64,000 nucleotides of DNA from DASZUK01 sp963844575 (GCA_963844575.1 CAWJOU010000005.1:1860001-1924000), one strand, 5' to 3'. Positions 1-10,254 are shown, numbered from the stretch's first letter. The notes: a model not told the origin generated them from the letters alone. Program-made: numbers and translations.

Positions 1-525
1 TTCCTCGGCACGCCGATCGACGACATCGTCGCCAACCTCGTCTGTGCCCAGCTCCTCTTCTTGGAGTCCGAGGAGCCCGACAAGGACATCCACCTCTACA
101 TCAACTCGCCCGGCGGCGACATCACCGCCCTCTTCGCCATCTACGACACGATGAAGTACATCAAGCCGGACGTCTCGACGTTCTGCTTCGGCCAGGCCGC
201 GTCGGCCGCCGCCGTCCTCCTCGCCGCCGGCGCCCGCGGCAAGCGGTTCGCCCTACCGCACGCCCGCGTCCTCCTCCACCAGCCGTTCGGTGGCGTCGAG
301 GGCCAAGCCAGCGACATCGAGATCCAGGCCAAGGAGATCCTCCGGATGCGGGACCTCCTGAACGGCATGCTCGCCGCCGACACCGGCCAGATCCAGGAGC
401 GGCTGGCCAAGGACACCGAGCGGGACTTCGTCATGACGGCCGACGAGGCCGTCGCCTACGGCGTGATCGACGAGGTCATCGCCGCTCGCGACGGGCTCGA
501 GCTGGCCGCCATCGGCGCGGCATAG
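1..525 (+). CDS. clpP: ATP-dependent Clp protease proteolytic subunit, 5' end cut by the window
   Basis: Serine peptidase subunit that stacks as heptameric rings and degrades substrates unfolded by ClpX or ClpC. The reading frame is open from base 1, so the gene starts outside the window; 174 codons are visible. The nucleophile motif GQAASAA, the catalytic-histidine motif LLHQPFGG and the acidic region ERDFVMTADEA are all present in the usual order and spacing. Forty-six bases separate the stop from clpX, so the two are probably co-transcribed protease partners. The visible C-terminal part is full length for the family. Identification is secure; only the N-terminus is missing. Confidence 0.97.
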   Translation, partial: FLGTPIDDIVANLVCAQLLFLESEEPDKDIHLYINSPGGDITALFAIYDTMKYIKPDVSTFCFGQAASAAAVLLAAGARGKRFALPHARVLLHQPFGGVEGQASDIEIQAKEILRMRDLLNGMLAADTGQIQERLAKDTERDFVMTADEAVAYGVIDEVIAARDGLELAAIGAA

Positions 526-571
526 GCATCTCCGACCACCAGGAACCAGGGAACGAGCAGGGGAGACGAGC

Positions 572-1852
<1,281 letters not shown>

Positions 1853-1863
1853 CCGGAGCCGGG

Positions 1864-3195
1864 TTGGCCACCGCACCATTCGGCTCCCTCGCGGCGGCGC
1901 TCGCGTGGCTCGACGGCCACGTCAATTTCGAGGCCGCCATGCCGAGCCGGCGGTCCCTGCCGACGCTCGAGCGGATGCGCGAGCTCGTCGCGTTGCTCGG
2001 TGACCCACAGCTCGCCTACCCGTCCGTCCATCTGACCGGGACCAACGGCAAGGGCTCGACCGCGGCGATGACGACCGCGCTGCTCGGTGCCATGGGTCTC
2101 GGCGTCGGGACGTACACCAGCCCGAACCTCTCCCGCGTCAACGAGCGGCTCAGCCGAAACGGCGAGCCGATCGACGACGACGCGTTCGCCGCCGTCCTCT
2201 CCACCCTCGCCCTGCTCGAACCGGCGCTCGCCGAACGGCCGACCCGTTTCGAGCTGCTGACCGCGGCCGCCCTTCACTGGTTCTCCGACGAGGCCGTCGA
2301 TGCCGCCGTCGTCGAAGTCGGGCTCGGTGGCACGTGGGACTCGACCAACGTCGTCGACGGGATCGTCGCCGTGCTGACGAACATCAGTTTCGACCACACC
2401 GACGTGCTCGGACCCACCCTCGAAGGGATCGCCCGCGACAAGGCCGGCATCGTCAAACCGGGCAGCATCGCCGTCGTCGGCGAGACCGCGCCCGATCTCG
2501 TCGACGTCATCCGTTCCGTCGCCGACGACGCCGGCGCCGTCCAGGTCTGGGTGCGCGGCGACGAGTTCGACTGCACCGCCAATCGGGTCGCCGTCGGCGG
2601 CCGGCTGGTCGACCTCCGCACCCCGGCCGCCGCCTACGGCGAGATCCTCGTCCCGCTCCACGGCGCCCACCAGGGCGTCAACGCCGCCTGCGCGCTCGCC
2701 GCGGCCGAGGCGTTCTTCGGCGCCCCCCTCGACGAGGACGTCGTCGGCGAGGCGTTCGCCGCCGTCCGTGTCGACGGCCGGCTCGAAGTCGTCGGCCGCC
2801 GGCCGCTCTGCGTCGTCGACGGCGCCCACAACGCCGCCGGCATGAGCGCGCTCGCGGCCGCCGTCGTCGACGAGTTCGCCGTCGACGGGCCCAAGGTCGC
2901 CGTCGTCGGCATGCTCACCGGCCGCGACCCCGCGGCCATGCTGGCCCCGCTCGTCGCCGCCGGCTTCGGCACCGTCGTCGCCTGCGCCCCCGACTCACCG
3001 CGAGCCATGCCCGCCGCCGATGTCGCCGACGCGGCCCGTGAGCTCGGGCTCGCCGCCGAGGTCGCCGGCTCCGTGCTCGATGCCGTCGACCGCGGCCGAT
3101 CGCTCGTCACCGACGACGGCCTGCTCGTCGCCGCCGGGTCGCTCTACGTCGCGGCCGACGCCCGTCTCCGCCTACGCGAAGGCGCTCCGGCTTGA
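1864..3195 (+). CDS. folC: Dihydrofolate/folylpolyglutamate synthase
   Basis: Mur-ligase-like enzyme that adds glutamate to folates and may also make dihydrofolate from dihydropteroate. Visible motifs are the P-loop TGTNGKGST, SFDHTDVLGPTLEGIA followed by DKAGI (Mur ligase central domain), and VVDGAHN in the C-terminal domain. The open frame extends upstream into clpX, but the family start (short helix, ALAWLDGHVNFE) fits a TTG codon at 1864, with GGAGCC just upstream; this start is a judgement. About 443 residues, normal for the family. It follows clpX by 11 bases. Confidence 0.93.
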   Translation: MATAPFGSLAAALAWLDGHVNFEAAMPSRRSLPTLERMRELVALLGDPQLAYPSVHLTGTNGKGSTAAMTTALLGAMGLGVGTYTSPNLSRVNERLSRNGEPIDDDAFAAVLSTLALLEPALAERPTRFELLTAAALHWFSDEAVDAAVVEVGLGGTWDSTNVVDGIVAVLTNISFDHTDVLGPTLEGIARDKAGIVKPGSIAVVGETAPDLVDVIRSVADDAGAVQVWVRGDEFDCTANRVAVGGRLVDLRTPAAAYGEILVPLHGAHQGVNAACALAAAEAFFGAPLDEDVVGEAFAAVRVDGRLEVVGRRPLCVVDGAHNAAGMSALAAAVVDEFAVDGPKVAVVGMLTGRDPAAMLAPLVAAGFGTVVACAPDSPRAMPAADVADAARELGLAAEVAGSVLDAVDRGRSLVTDDGLLVAAGSLYVAADARLRLREGAPA

Positions 3196-3226
3196 GCGAC
3201 GCGGTGATCTGGCGGCCGACGGGACC

Positions 3227-3240
3227 GGGCCGATCGGCCC
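3227..3240. terminator. Short palindrome between convergent genes
   Basis: GGGCCGATCGGCCC is a perfect palindrome in the 75-base gap between the converging folC and GYW-repeat genes. It could form a 5-bp stem with a 4-base loop. There is no T-run, so calling it a terminator rests on position only. Confidence 0.3.
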
Positions 3241-3270
3241 CGAGCGGTCGGGACCGGTCGCTCGATCGCG

Positions 3271-4596
3271 TTACGTGTGGATCAAGCCGGCGACACCTGT
3301 ACCGGCTGTGCCTGTTGTGAACGGCCCGCCCCCGGTGGCGAAGCTCCCGTAGAACTGGGCGTCCCCGTAGGCGAAGACTCCGCCGTCGGAGGCGACGAAC
3401 CAGTACCCGTGGCCGTCGGGCGTCGGGATCATCGCCTCGATCGGCTTGTTGAGCGAGAGGTTGCCGGTCGAGCCGTAGAAGCCAGCGTCGCCGAAGGCAA
3501 AGATCCCACCGTCGCTGGCGACCTCCCAGTAGCCCCCGCCGTCGGGCGTGACCGCGATGCCGACGATCGGTTCGTTGAGCGACTTGCCGCCCATCGAGCC
3601 GAAGAACGGGGCTGTGAAGGCGAAGATGCCGCCGTCCGAGGCGACCTCCCAGTACCCATGGGTGGCGGGATCCGAGGCGATCCCTACGATCGGCTTGTTC
3701 AACGGCTTGCCGCCCATCGAGCCGTGAAAGACGCCGTCGCCGAAGGCGAAGATCCCCCCGTCGGAGGCCACCTCCAGGTAGCCCTGGCCGTCGGTCGACG
3801 ACGTCATCCCCACGATCGGCTTGTTCAACGGCTTGCCGCCCATCGACCCGTAGAAACCGGCATCGCCATAGGCGAAGATCCCCCCGTCGCCCGCAGCCAT
3901 CCAGTAGCCACCGCCATCCGGGGTCGCCGTCGCGGTCACGATGGGTTTGTTGAGTGTGGCCAAGCCCAGGTTGCCGAGGTACGTCAGGTAGGAGTTGTTC
4001 CCGAACCCGGCGAGGCTGCCGTCCTGGAGGTACAGGTAGTAGCCGGCACCGCCGTCGTTCGGCAGGTTTAGCGCCACCTCGCCGGCCAGCGCGCGGACGC
4101 CGCATGTCCCGTCGAACTGCATCGCCACGGAGGCGACCGCACCAGTCGCGCTGGGCGCTGACAGCGCGTCGAGCTCGAATGTGCCGGCGCACGCCTGGCC
4201 GTCGCTCATGCCGGCTCCCTTGCTGGTCGAGTACGTCACGCCGGTCGTCAGGGTCTGTCCGGGCGGCGGCCCGACGGTGATCGAGATGGGCTGCGCCCCG
4301 ATGCCTGCCGCCACGAAGGTGAAGGCCACGGTGACCGCGCTTCCCGTGCCGGTCGCCGATACCTTTGTCACCGTTCCTTTCGCCACTGTCTTTGTCCCGG
4401 TCAGCATCGTGACCCAGCCGCCGGTGAACGGCGCTGCGGTGACGGCGGCCGGCGACGACGCCGCAGCGGCGGCCGGCCCGCTTGCGCCGGCCGGCGGCGG
4501 ACCGGCGGCGAGCGTCAGGGCAAGCGGCGCGATGCTGGTGAGGAGGACGGCGACCACGCGGGTGGGCCTGTGGCGGAAGTATCGGTAGTTGCGCAC
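3271..4596 (-). CDS. Secreted protein with six GYW repeats (predicted beta-propeller)
   Basis: No named family is recognised. The 441-residue product starts at a GTG at 4596 giving VRNYRYFRHRPTRVVAVLL, a typical Sec signal peptide ending near PPAGASG. Residues about 50-190 form a Thr/Val/Gly-rich, probably beta-sandwich region. After that come six repeats of about 40-45 residues: one degenerate (AGYYLYLQDGSLAGFG) and five clear ones built on GYW.VASDGGIFAFGDA.FYGS followed by LNKPIVG and PDG. Six repeats of this length would fit a six-bladed propeller (inference). The same repeat occurs in the gene at 24.9-26.5 kb. Several threonines use ACA. Role unknown; secreted or cell-surface location is likely. 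The open frame reaches 4704, but the signal peptide argues for the 4596 start. Confidence 0.8.
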   Translation of the reverse strand: MRNYRYFRHRPTRVVAVLLTSIAPLALTLAAGPPPAGASGPAAAAASSPAAVTAAPFTGGWVTMLTGTKTVAKGTVTKVSATGTGSAVTVAFTFVAAGIGAQPISITVGPPPGQTLTTGVTYSTSKGAGMSDGQACAGTFELDALSAPSATGAVASVAMQFDGTCGVRALAGEVALNLPNDGGAGYYLYLQDGSLAGFGNNSYLTYLGNLGLATLNKPIVTATATPDGGGYWMAAGDGGIFAYGDAGFYGSMGGKPLNKPIVGMTSSTDGQGYLEVASDGGIFAFGDGVFHGSMGGKPLNKPIVGIASDPATHGYWEVASDGGIFAFTAPFFGSMGGKSLNEPIVGIAVTPDGGGYWEVASDGGIFAFGDAGFYGSTGNLSLNKPIEAMIPTPDGHGYWFVASDGGVFAYGDAQFYGSFATGGGPFTTGTAGTGVAGLIHT

Positions 4597-4657
4597 GGTC
4601 GGACCATACCCGCGGGTCCGTGGCCGAACGCAATCCCGGGCGAGTCGGCATCCACGG

Positions 4658-4704
4658 CCGGCGTCGGGCAGCGCCGGCATGCGTGGGGCTGGGGCCCCAC
4701 GCAT
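4658..4704. other. Two inverted repeats in a divergent intergenic region
   Basis: The 187-base gap between the divergent GYW-repeat gene and ndk holds GCCGGCG...CGCCGGC (about 4658-4679) and a perfect 11-bp inverted repeat ATGCGTGGGGC/GCCCCACGCAT with a TGGG loop (4679-4704). There is no T-run. Position upstream of both genes suggests an operator or a leader hairpin rather than a terminator, but nothing identifies a binding protein. Confidence 0.5.
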
Positions 4705-4768
4705 CGGAGGAGCCCGCCATCGAGTTGGGCACAGCGGGGCCCCGGGCGGGTAAGCGGCACAGCGCTGC

Positions 4769-4774
4769 TATGGT
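4769..4774 (+). promoter_or_regulatory. Predicted -10 box of ndk (near-leaderless)
   Basis: TATGGT lies 9 bases before the GTG start of ndk and no Shine-Dalgarno is visible between them, so transcription probably begins at or just before the start codon. Confidence 0.5.
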
Positions 4775-4783
4775 CCTCCGCTC

Positions 4784-5197
4784 GTGAACCGAACCCTCGT
4801 CATCGTGAAGCCGGACGGCGTCGAGCGCGGGCTCACCGGCGAGATCGTCGGCCGCCTCGAACGCAAGGGACTGCGGCTGGTGGCCGCGGAGCTGCGGTCG
4901 ATCACCGAAGAGGTGGCCGGCCAGCACTACGCGGAGCACCAGGGCAAGCCGTTCTACGGCGACCTCGTCGCCTTCATCACCCGGTCGCCGGCGTTGGCCA
5001 TGGTCGTCGAGGGCCCCGACGACGAGACGTACGCGGTCGTCCGGACGTTGATGGGCACGACGAACCCGAAGCAGGCCGCGCCGGGAACGATCCGCGGCGA
5101 CCTGGCCGTCGAGATGACCGAGAACCTCGTGCACGGTTCCGACTCGGTCGAGTCGGCCGCCCGGGAGATCGCCATCTTCTTCCCCGAACTGGCCTGA
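4784..5197 (+). CDS. ndk: Nucleoside diphosphate kinase
   Basis: Transfers the gamma phosphate of ATP to NDPs through a phosphohistidine. The 137-residue product has the ATP-binding VIVKPDGVERG at the N-terminus and the active-site motif NLVHGSDS with His117. Length and ending are typical. The GTG start is the only one that keeps the conserved RTLVIVKPD beginning. It stands alone between a divergent gene and the mre cluster, with its own predicted promoter. Confidence 0.98.
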   Translation: MNRTLVIVKPDGVERGLTGEIVGRLERKGLRLVAAELRSITEEVAGQHYAEHQGKPFYGDLVAFITRSPALAMVVEGPDDETYAVVRTLMGTTNPKQAAPGTIRGDLAVEMTENLVHGSDSVESAAREIAIFFPELA

Positions 5198-5296
5198 GCC
5201 ACCCCGTTCCGGCCAGCCTCGGCCGACGACCGGCTCCGACCTGCGAAAACGCGGTGCCGAGGCCGCCCTTGTGCGGTATCCGTCGGTCCCGTACCC

Positions 5297-5325
5297 TTGG
5301 TGCCGTACAACGGGTTACGCAGTAT
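5297..5325 (+). promoter_or_regulatory. Possible mreB promoter
   Basis: TTGGTG (5297-5302) and CAGTAT (5320-5325) are separated by 17 bases in the 224-base gap before mreB; this is the most AT-rich part of the gap. It would give a leader of roughly 90 bases. Weak match, so only a candidate. Confidence 0.3.
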
Positions 5326-5421
5326 TCCGTATGACGCCGCACGTGTTCGGCAGTACGTGGGCCGGTGGGCCACCTCACGGGGTGCCGACCGGCTGCTCTG
5401 CCCCGAGAGGACCAGACCTCG

Positions 5422-6453
5422 ATGCCTGACAACCGCCTCAACCTGCTCGGCCGCGACATGGCGGTCGACCTCGGCACGGCCAACACGCTGGTGTACGTCC
5501 GCGGGCGGGGGATCGTCCTCAACGAGCCCTCCGTCGTCGCGGTCGACGTCAAGGACGGGCGGCCACTGGCCGTCGGTGCCGAGGCGAAGCGCATGATCGG
5601 TCGGACGCCGAGCAACATCCAGGCCATCCGCCCGCTGAAGGACGGCGTCATCGCCGACTTCGAGATCTGCGAGAAGATGCTCCGGTACTTCATCCACCGG
5701 GTGCACCAGCGCCGGTTCGCCAAGCCCCGGATGGTCATCTGCGTCCCGTCGGGGATCACCGGCGTCGAGCAGCGGGCGGTCATGGAGGCCGCCGAGTACG
5801 CCGGCGCCCGCAAGGCGTACATCATCGAGGAGCCGATGGCCGCCGCCATCGGCGCCGGGCTGCCCGTCCACGAGCCGACCGGCAACATGGTCGTCGACAT
5901 CGGAGGCGGGACGACCGAGGTGGCGGTCATCTCCCTCGGCGGCATCGTCACGAGCCAGTCCGTCCGCATCGGCGGCGACGAGCTCGACGAGGCGATCGTC
6001 TCCTTCGTCAAGAAGGAGTTCAGCCTCGCTCTCGGTGAGCGGACGGCCGAGGAGATCAAGATCGCCCTCGGCTCCGCGTTCCCGTTGGAGGAGGAGCTGC
6101 ACGCCGAGATCCGTGGCCGCGACCTCGTGACCGGCCTGCCGAAGACCGTCGTCGTCTCCACCGAAGAGATCCGCCACGCCATCGACGAGCCGGTGTCGGC
6201 CATCATCGACGCGGTCAAGGTCACCCTCGACCGCACCCCGCCGGAGCTGGCCGCCGACATCATGGAGCAGGGCATCGTGCTCACCGGTGGCGGCGCCCTG
6301 CTGCACGGCCTCGACGCCCGGCTGCAGCACGAGACCGGCATGCCCATCGTCGTGGCCCGCGACCCGTTGAACTGCGTGGCCATCGGCAGTGGCCAGTGCC
6401 TGGAGGAGTTCGAGGCCCTGAAGCGGGTGCTGATCACCTCCACGTCCCGCTGA
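5422..6453 (+). CDS. mreB: Rod shape-determining protein MreB
   Basis: Bacterial actin that organises the elongasome under the membrane. The 343-residue product has the phosphate-binding motifs AVDLGTANTLVYV and VVDIGGGTTEVAVI and the C-terminal LTGGGALL adenosine motif. The ATG at 5422 gives MPDNRLNLLGRDMAVDLGTA, with GAGAGGA about 11 bases upstream; the open frame upstream of it has no conserved sequence. It heads mreB-mreC-mreD-PBP2, the classic cell-elongation cluster. Confidence 0.97.
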   Translation: MPDNRLNLLGRDMAVDLGTANTLVYVRGRGIVLNEPSVVAVDVKDGRPLAVGAEAKRMIGRTPSNIQAIRPLKDGVIADFEICEKMLRYFIHRVHQRRFAKPRMVICVPSGITGVEQRAVMEAAEYAGARKAYIIEEPMAAAIGAGLPVHEPTGNMVVDIGGGTTEVAVISLGGIVTSQSVRIGGDELDEAIVSFVKKEFSLALGERTAEEIKIALGSAFPLEEELHAEIRGRDLVTGLPKTVVVSTEEIRHAIDEPVSAIIDAVKVTLDRTPPELAADIMEQGIVLTGGGALLHGLDARLQHETGMPIVVARDPLNCVAIGSGQCLEEFEALKRVLITSTSR

Positions 6454-6475
6454 CCGGTCCGCCAGGCTCCCGGGG

Positions 6476-7354
6476 GTGGCCAAACCCAGGCGGTCCCGCC
6501 GTACCCTGACGACGCTCGTCGTCCTGGTGCTGCTCTCGGTGACGATCATCACGCTCGACGCCAGTGGCAAGGGCCACAGCCTGACGTCGGGCATCAAGTC
6601 GGTGGCCACCGACGTCTTCTCGCCGTTCCGGTCCGGGTTCAACGACATCATCGACCCGATCGGCGAGTTCTTCGCCGGCGCCGTCCACTACGGCGCCCTC
6701 GAGCAGGAGAACCACAAGCTGCAGGCCGCCAACGGCGCGCTCCGTCAGCAGGCGGCCCAGGCGTCGGCGCAGAAGCGGCAGCTGACAAAGCTCCAGAGAG
6801 TGCTCGCCCTCCACACACTGCCGGCGCCCGTGCAGACACTGCCGAAGGTGGCCGCCGAGACGATCGCCACGACGACGTCCAACTTCGCGTCGACGATCAC
6901 AATCAACAAGGGGCGGAGCCAGGGGATCGTCATCGGCGACGCCGTCATCAGCAACGGCGGGCTCGTCGGGCGGGTCGTCGCCGCTTCCCACGGCACCGCG
7001 ACGGTGCAACTCCTCACCGACGGCCAGTTCAAGGTCGGCATCGTCTATGGCAACGACCAGTTCGCCACCCTCCAAGGCCAGGGGGCCGGGAAGCCGCTGA
7101 CCCTGAACGACGTCTCGCCGAACACAAAGATCACAAAGAAGACAGCGCTCGTCACCAACGGCCTGGCCGGCGCCCAGTTCCCGAGGAACATCCCGGTGGC
7201 GAGGATCGTCTCCATCCACACCGTGAGCGGCGCCACCCAGAAGGACGTCCTGGCCGAGCCATTGGCCGATCTCGGCACACTGACGTACGTCCAGGTCGTT
7301 CAGTGGAGCCCGTCGCCAACAGGCGCGCCGACAGGCCACGCGCCGACAACATGA
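6476..7354 (+). CDS. mreC: Rod shape-determining protein MreC
   Basis: Periplasmic-side scaffold of the elongasome, linking MreB/MreD to the cell-wall synthases. The 292-residue product has one N-terminal membrane anchor (residues about 11-26, LTTLVVLVLLSVTIITL), a coiled-coil stretch (LEQENHKLQAANGALRQQ) and a beta-rich domain with INKGRSQGI and GLVGRVV. GTG start at 6476, 22 bases after mreB. At least ten threonines after the anchor use ACA (for example near the end, PTGAPTGHAPTT), whereas those before or in the anchor use ACC or ACG. Confidence 0.95.
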   Translation: MAKPRRSRRTLTTLVVLVLLSVTIITLDASGKGHSLTSGIKSVATDVFSPFRSGFNDIIDPIGEFFAGAVHYGALEQENHKLQAANGALRQQAAQASAQKRQLTKLQRVLALHTLPAPVQTLPKVAAETIATTTSNFASTITINKGRSQGIVIGDAVISNGGLVGRVVAASHGTATVQLLTDGQFKVGIVYGNDQFATLQGQGAGKPLTLNDVSPNTKITKKTALVTNGLAGAQFPRNIPVARIVSIHTVSGATQKDVLAEPLADLGTLTYVQVVQWSPSPTGAPTGHAPTT

Positions 7355-7361
7355 GGCGTCG

Positions 7362-7892
7362 ATGACCGGTCGCAGCGTCCTCAAGCTCCTCCTCGTCGTC
7401 TTCGTGACGCTGCTCGTCCAGTCGACGATCGGCGTCGACATCACGATCTTCGGCGCCCACCCGGACCTGATGCTCCTGCTGCCGATCGCCGCCGGCATCG
7501 CCGGCGACGCCGAAGAGGGCGCGGTCATGGGGTTCGTCGCCGGGCTGGCCTCGGACCTGCTCCTGCCGACCCCGTTCGGTCTGTCGGCCCTGGTCTTCTG
7601 CCTCGTCGGCTTCGCCGTCGGCGCCAGCACGGGGGCCGTGACCCGCGAGGTCTGGTGGTTCCCGCCGCTGGTCGCGCTCGCGGCGAGCGCGGTAGCCGTC
7701 ATGCTGTACGCCGTGATCGGCGCCGTCCTCGGGCAGGAGCAGTTCCTCCGCGTCGACCTGGCGGCGATCGTCGCCGTCATTGCCATCGTCAACGCCATCC
7801 TGGCCGCCCCGGCCATCCGGGTGGTCGGCTGGGCGCTCGGGCCGGCCTCGACCGACGGCGCCCGCCCGTCGATGGCCGGAGGCCGCTGGTGA
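7362..7892 (+). CDS. mreD: Rod shape-determining protein MreD
   Basis: Integral membrane partner of MreC. The 176-residue product is almost entirely hydrophobic, with about five membrane segments and the MreD-like LMLLLPIAAGIAGDAEEGAVMGFVAG region. Eight bases separate it from mreC. The stop overlaps a GTG (GTGA) that opens the first of two 9-codon mini-ORFs described in the next entry. Confidence 0.92.
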   Translation: MTGRSVLKLLLVVFVTLLVQSTIGVDITIFGAHPDLMLLLPIAAGIAGDAEEGAVMGFVAGLASDLLLPTPFGLSALVFCLVGFAVGASTGAVTREVWWFPPLVALAASAVAVMLYAVIGAVLGQEQFLRVDLAAIVAVIAIVNAILAAPAIRVVGWALGPASTDGARPSMAGGRW

Positions 7893-7942
7893 GCCACCCG
7901 ACCGGAGGTCGGCCATGAGCCACCCGACCGGAGGTCGGCCAT
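7891..7942 (+). repeat. Two exact tandem copies of a 26-base ribosome-binding/start unit
   Basis: The unit TGAGCCACCCGACCGGAGGT plus CGGCCA occurs twice in a row between mreD and PBP2. Each copy carries GGAGG followed by an ATG. The first ATG (7915) opens a 9-codon ORF, MSHPTGGRP, whose TGA overlaps the real PBP2 start at 7941 as ATGA. Reading from the GTG that overlaps the mreD stop gives the same peptide. This looks like a duplicated start region, possibly giving translational coupling. Confidence 0.85.
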
Positions 7943-10220
7943 GAGCCGCCGTTCGCTCCGCCACCCGTTCGGCGGCGGGAACTTCTATCCGAAGCCGTCG
8001 TCCGGGCGCTCGAAGCAGCGCCACCGGAGCAAGGCCCGCCAGCCCCGCATCCGGCCCCGCCGCAACGTCAGCGTCGGCTCGTTCGTCGCGTCGCCCGAGG
8101 ACCAGCCGTCACGACCGCTGCTCCGACTGCAGATCGTCGGCGTCATCGTCCTCGTCCTCTTCGTCGTCATGGTCCTGCGGCTCTGGAGCCTCCAGGTCAT
8201 CGACGGCAAGTCGTACGCGGCCGTCGTCAACGCCAACCAGATCCGCACCGTCTCCGTCGACCCGCCCCGGGGTGTGATCGTCGACCGGCACGACACGGTG
8301 CTCGCCGGCAACACGATCGAGACAGAGATCGTCCTGTCCCGGGCCGAGGCCACACAGCACCCGACAGTGATCGGCAAGGTCGCGGCCCTGGTCAACCAGA
8401 CCCCCAAGCAGATCGAGGCCGCCCTGGCCGACAAGCAGTACAGCCCGTACGAGCCGGTGCCGATCCTCCAGAACGCCAAGCCGACAACCGTCCAGTACCT
8501 CGACACACACGCCAGCGAGTTCCCCGGCGTCTCCGTCCAGCACGTCAGCCAACGCCACTATCCCCAGAGCGGCACACTGGCCACCCACGTGCTCGGCTAC
8601 GTCGGGGCGATCACAGCCACATTCTTGAAGGCCCACCCGAACCAGGGCTACACACAGTCGACACAGGTCGGCAAGGCCGGGATCGAGTCCCAGTACGAGT
8701 CGTACCTGCGCGGCGTCCCGGGCAAACAGGAGCTCGAGGTTGACGCGTCCGGTGACGTCGTCGGCACGCTGAAGCAGACCGCGGCCACCCAGGGTGACAC
8801 GGTCGTCCTCAACATCACAGCCGGCCTCCAGGCCGCGGTCCAGAACGCCCTGGCGTCCGACATGACCGCCGACAAGAAGACCAGGGACCCCAGCACGGGG
8901 AAGCTCCCGGCGGCCACAAACGGTGCCGTCGTGGTCATGGATGCCGAGACCGGGGCCGTCCTGGCCCTGGCGTCGAACCCGACGTACTCGCTCGACACAT
9001 GGGTCGGCGGCATCTCGACCGCGGCCTACCAGAACCTGTCCGCTGGCTGCCAGGGATCGTCCGGCGCCTGCCCCCTCAACGACTACGCCATCCAGGGCCT
9101 GTACACCCCCGGGTCCACCTTCAAGTTGGCGACGGCCACCGCCGCCCTGCAGACCGGGCTCATCGGTCCCAACACAACCATCAACGACACCGGCACGTTC
9201 ACGATCAAGACAACAACATGCAAGACCGGTGGCCCGGGCTGCTCGTTCAAGGACAACACAGCATCCGACGCCGGGCGGGTGAACGTCTCCGCCGCCTTGA
9301 CCAAGTCCGACGACTACTTCTTCTACACACTCGGCTACCGCTTCTACAAGACAGCGGGCAAGTACGGCGCCAACGCCATCCAGAAGACGGCCAACTCGTA
9401 CGGCTTCGGCGAGCTGACGACAGTTGACCTGCCCGACGAGGCCCAGGGCCGGGTCGACAGCGCGACAGAGGTGAAGAAGCTCCACCAGGAGACACCGAAG
9501 AACTTCCCCAACACAACGTGGTACGTCGGGAACAACATCGAGATGGCCTTCGGCCAGGGTGGCACCGTCGTCACGCCGATCGAGGAGGCGCAGGCCTACG
9601 CCACGTTCGCCAACGGCGGCACCCGGTACCAGCCCCAGGTGGCGTCGGCGATCGTCACGCCGACCGGCCAGATCGTCAAGCGGTTCGCGCCCAAGGTCAC
9701 GGGGAAGGTCACACTCTCCCCGGCCGACCACGCCGCCATGGCCCAGGGGTTCGCCGGGGTGGTGAACACACCCCACGGCACCGCGTACCAGACCTTCCAG
9801 CAGATCTCGAAGGTGCCCAAGACATACCCCATCTCCGGCAAGACCGGGACGGCCGACGTGTCGAAGACAACAGCCAAGGAGCCGAACGCCTGGTTCGTCG
9901 GCTTCGGCCCGACGAACACGACACACCAGTACGTCGTCGCCGCCGTCGTCAACCAGGGTGGCTACGGCGCCACAGCCGCCGCGCCGGCCGTTGCCAACAT
10001 CTTCAACTACCTCTACTCGAACCCCGTCTCGTCGACACCCAAGGTCCCGACGGCCGCCGAGCAGCCGTCGACAACCCCGCCGACGACGATCCCGCCGATC
10101 GGCACGCCGCCGCCGACGACGACCACCACGACGGCGCCGGGCGCCCCGTCGGCGCCGACCAGCACCACGACAGCCGCCACAACCACCACGACCCCGCCGA
10201 AAACAGGCACCGGCGGCTAG
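7941..10220 (+). CDS. mrdA: Penicillin-binding protein 2, elongation-specific transpeptidase
   Basis: Class B PBP that crosslinks peptidoglycan in the elongasome. The 759-residue product has a basic cytoplasmic N-terminus, one membrane helix (about residues 60-82), the dimerisation-domain motif DPPRGVIVDRHD, the active-site PGSTFK (Ser392), an SDD version of SxN, and SGKTGTAD. The last 60 residues are a Pro/Thr-rich tail outside the family domain. Threonine codon ACA is used very often after the membrane helix (for example KTTTCKTG and NTTWYVG), unlike in cytoplasmic neighbours. It belongs to the mreBCD cluster. Confidence 0.95.
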   Translation: MSRRSLRHPFGGGNFYPKPSSGRSKQRHRSKARQPRIRPRRNVSVGSFVASPEDQPSRPLLRLQIVGVIVLVLFVVMVLRLWSLQVIDGKSYAAVVNANQIRTVSVDPPRGVIVDRHDTVLAGNTIETEIVLSRAEATQHPTVIGKVAALVNQTPKQIEAALADKQYSPYEPVPILQNAKPTTVQYLDTHASEFPGVSVQHVSQRHYPQSGTLATHVLGYVGAITATFLKAHPNQGYTQSTQVGKAGIESQYESYLRGVPGKQELEVDASGDVVGTLKQTAATQGDTVVLNITAGLQAAVQNALASDMTADKKTRDPSTGKLPAATNGAVVVMDAETGAVLALASNPTYSLDTWVGGISTAAYQNLSAGCQGSSGACPLNDYAIQGLYTPGSTFKLATATAALQTGLIGPNTTINDTGTFTIKTTTCKTGGPGCSFKDNTASDAGRVNVSAALTKSDDYFFYTLGYRFYKTAGKYGANAIQKTANSYGFGELTTVDLPDEAQGRVDSATEVKKLHQETPKNFPNTTWYVGNNIEMAFGQGGTVVTPIEEAQAYATFANGGTRYQPQVASAIVTPTGQIVKRFAPKVTGKVTLSPADHAAMAQGFAGVVNTPHGTAYQTFQQISKVPKTYPISGKTGTADVSKTTAKEPNAWFVGFGPTNTTHQYVVAAVVNQGGYGATAAAPAVANIFNYLYSNPVSSTPKVPTAAEQPSTTPPTTIPPIGTPPPTTTTTTAPGAPSAPTSTTTAATTTTTPPKTGTGG

Positions 10221-10248
10221 CCGGTCAGGCCCCGTCGAGGGACCCCCG

Positions 10249-10254
10249 TAGACT
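10249..10254 (+). promoter_or_regulatory. Predicted -10 box of the radical SAM gene
   Basis: TAGACT ends 9 bases before the ATG at 10264; no Shine-Dalgarno is present between them. Confidence 0.45.

Noticed and set aside
3690..3860. DNA-level repeats in the GYW gene as a mobile element
   Set aside because: They are simply the coding repeats of the propeller-like units (LNGLPPI-type codons read on the minus strand as PLNKPIVG).
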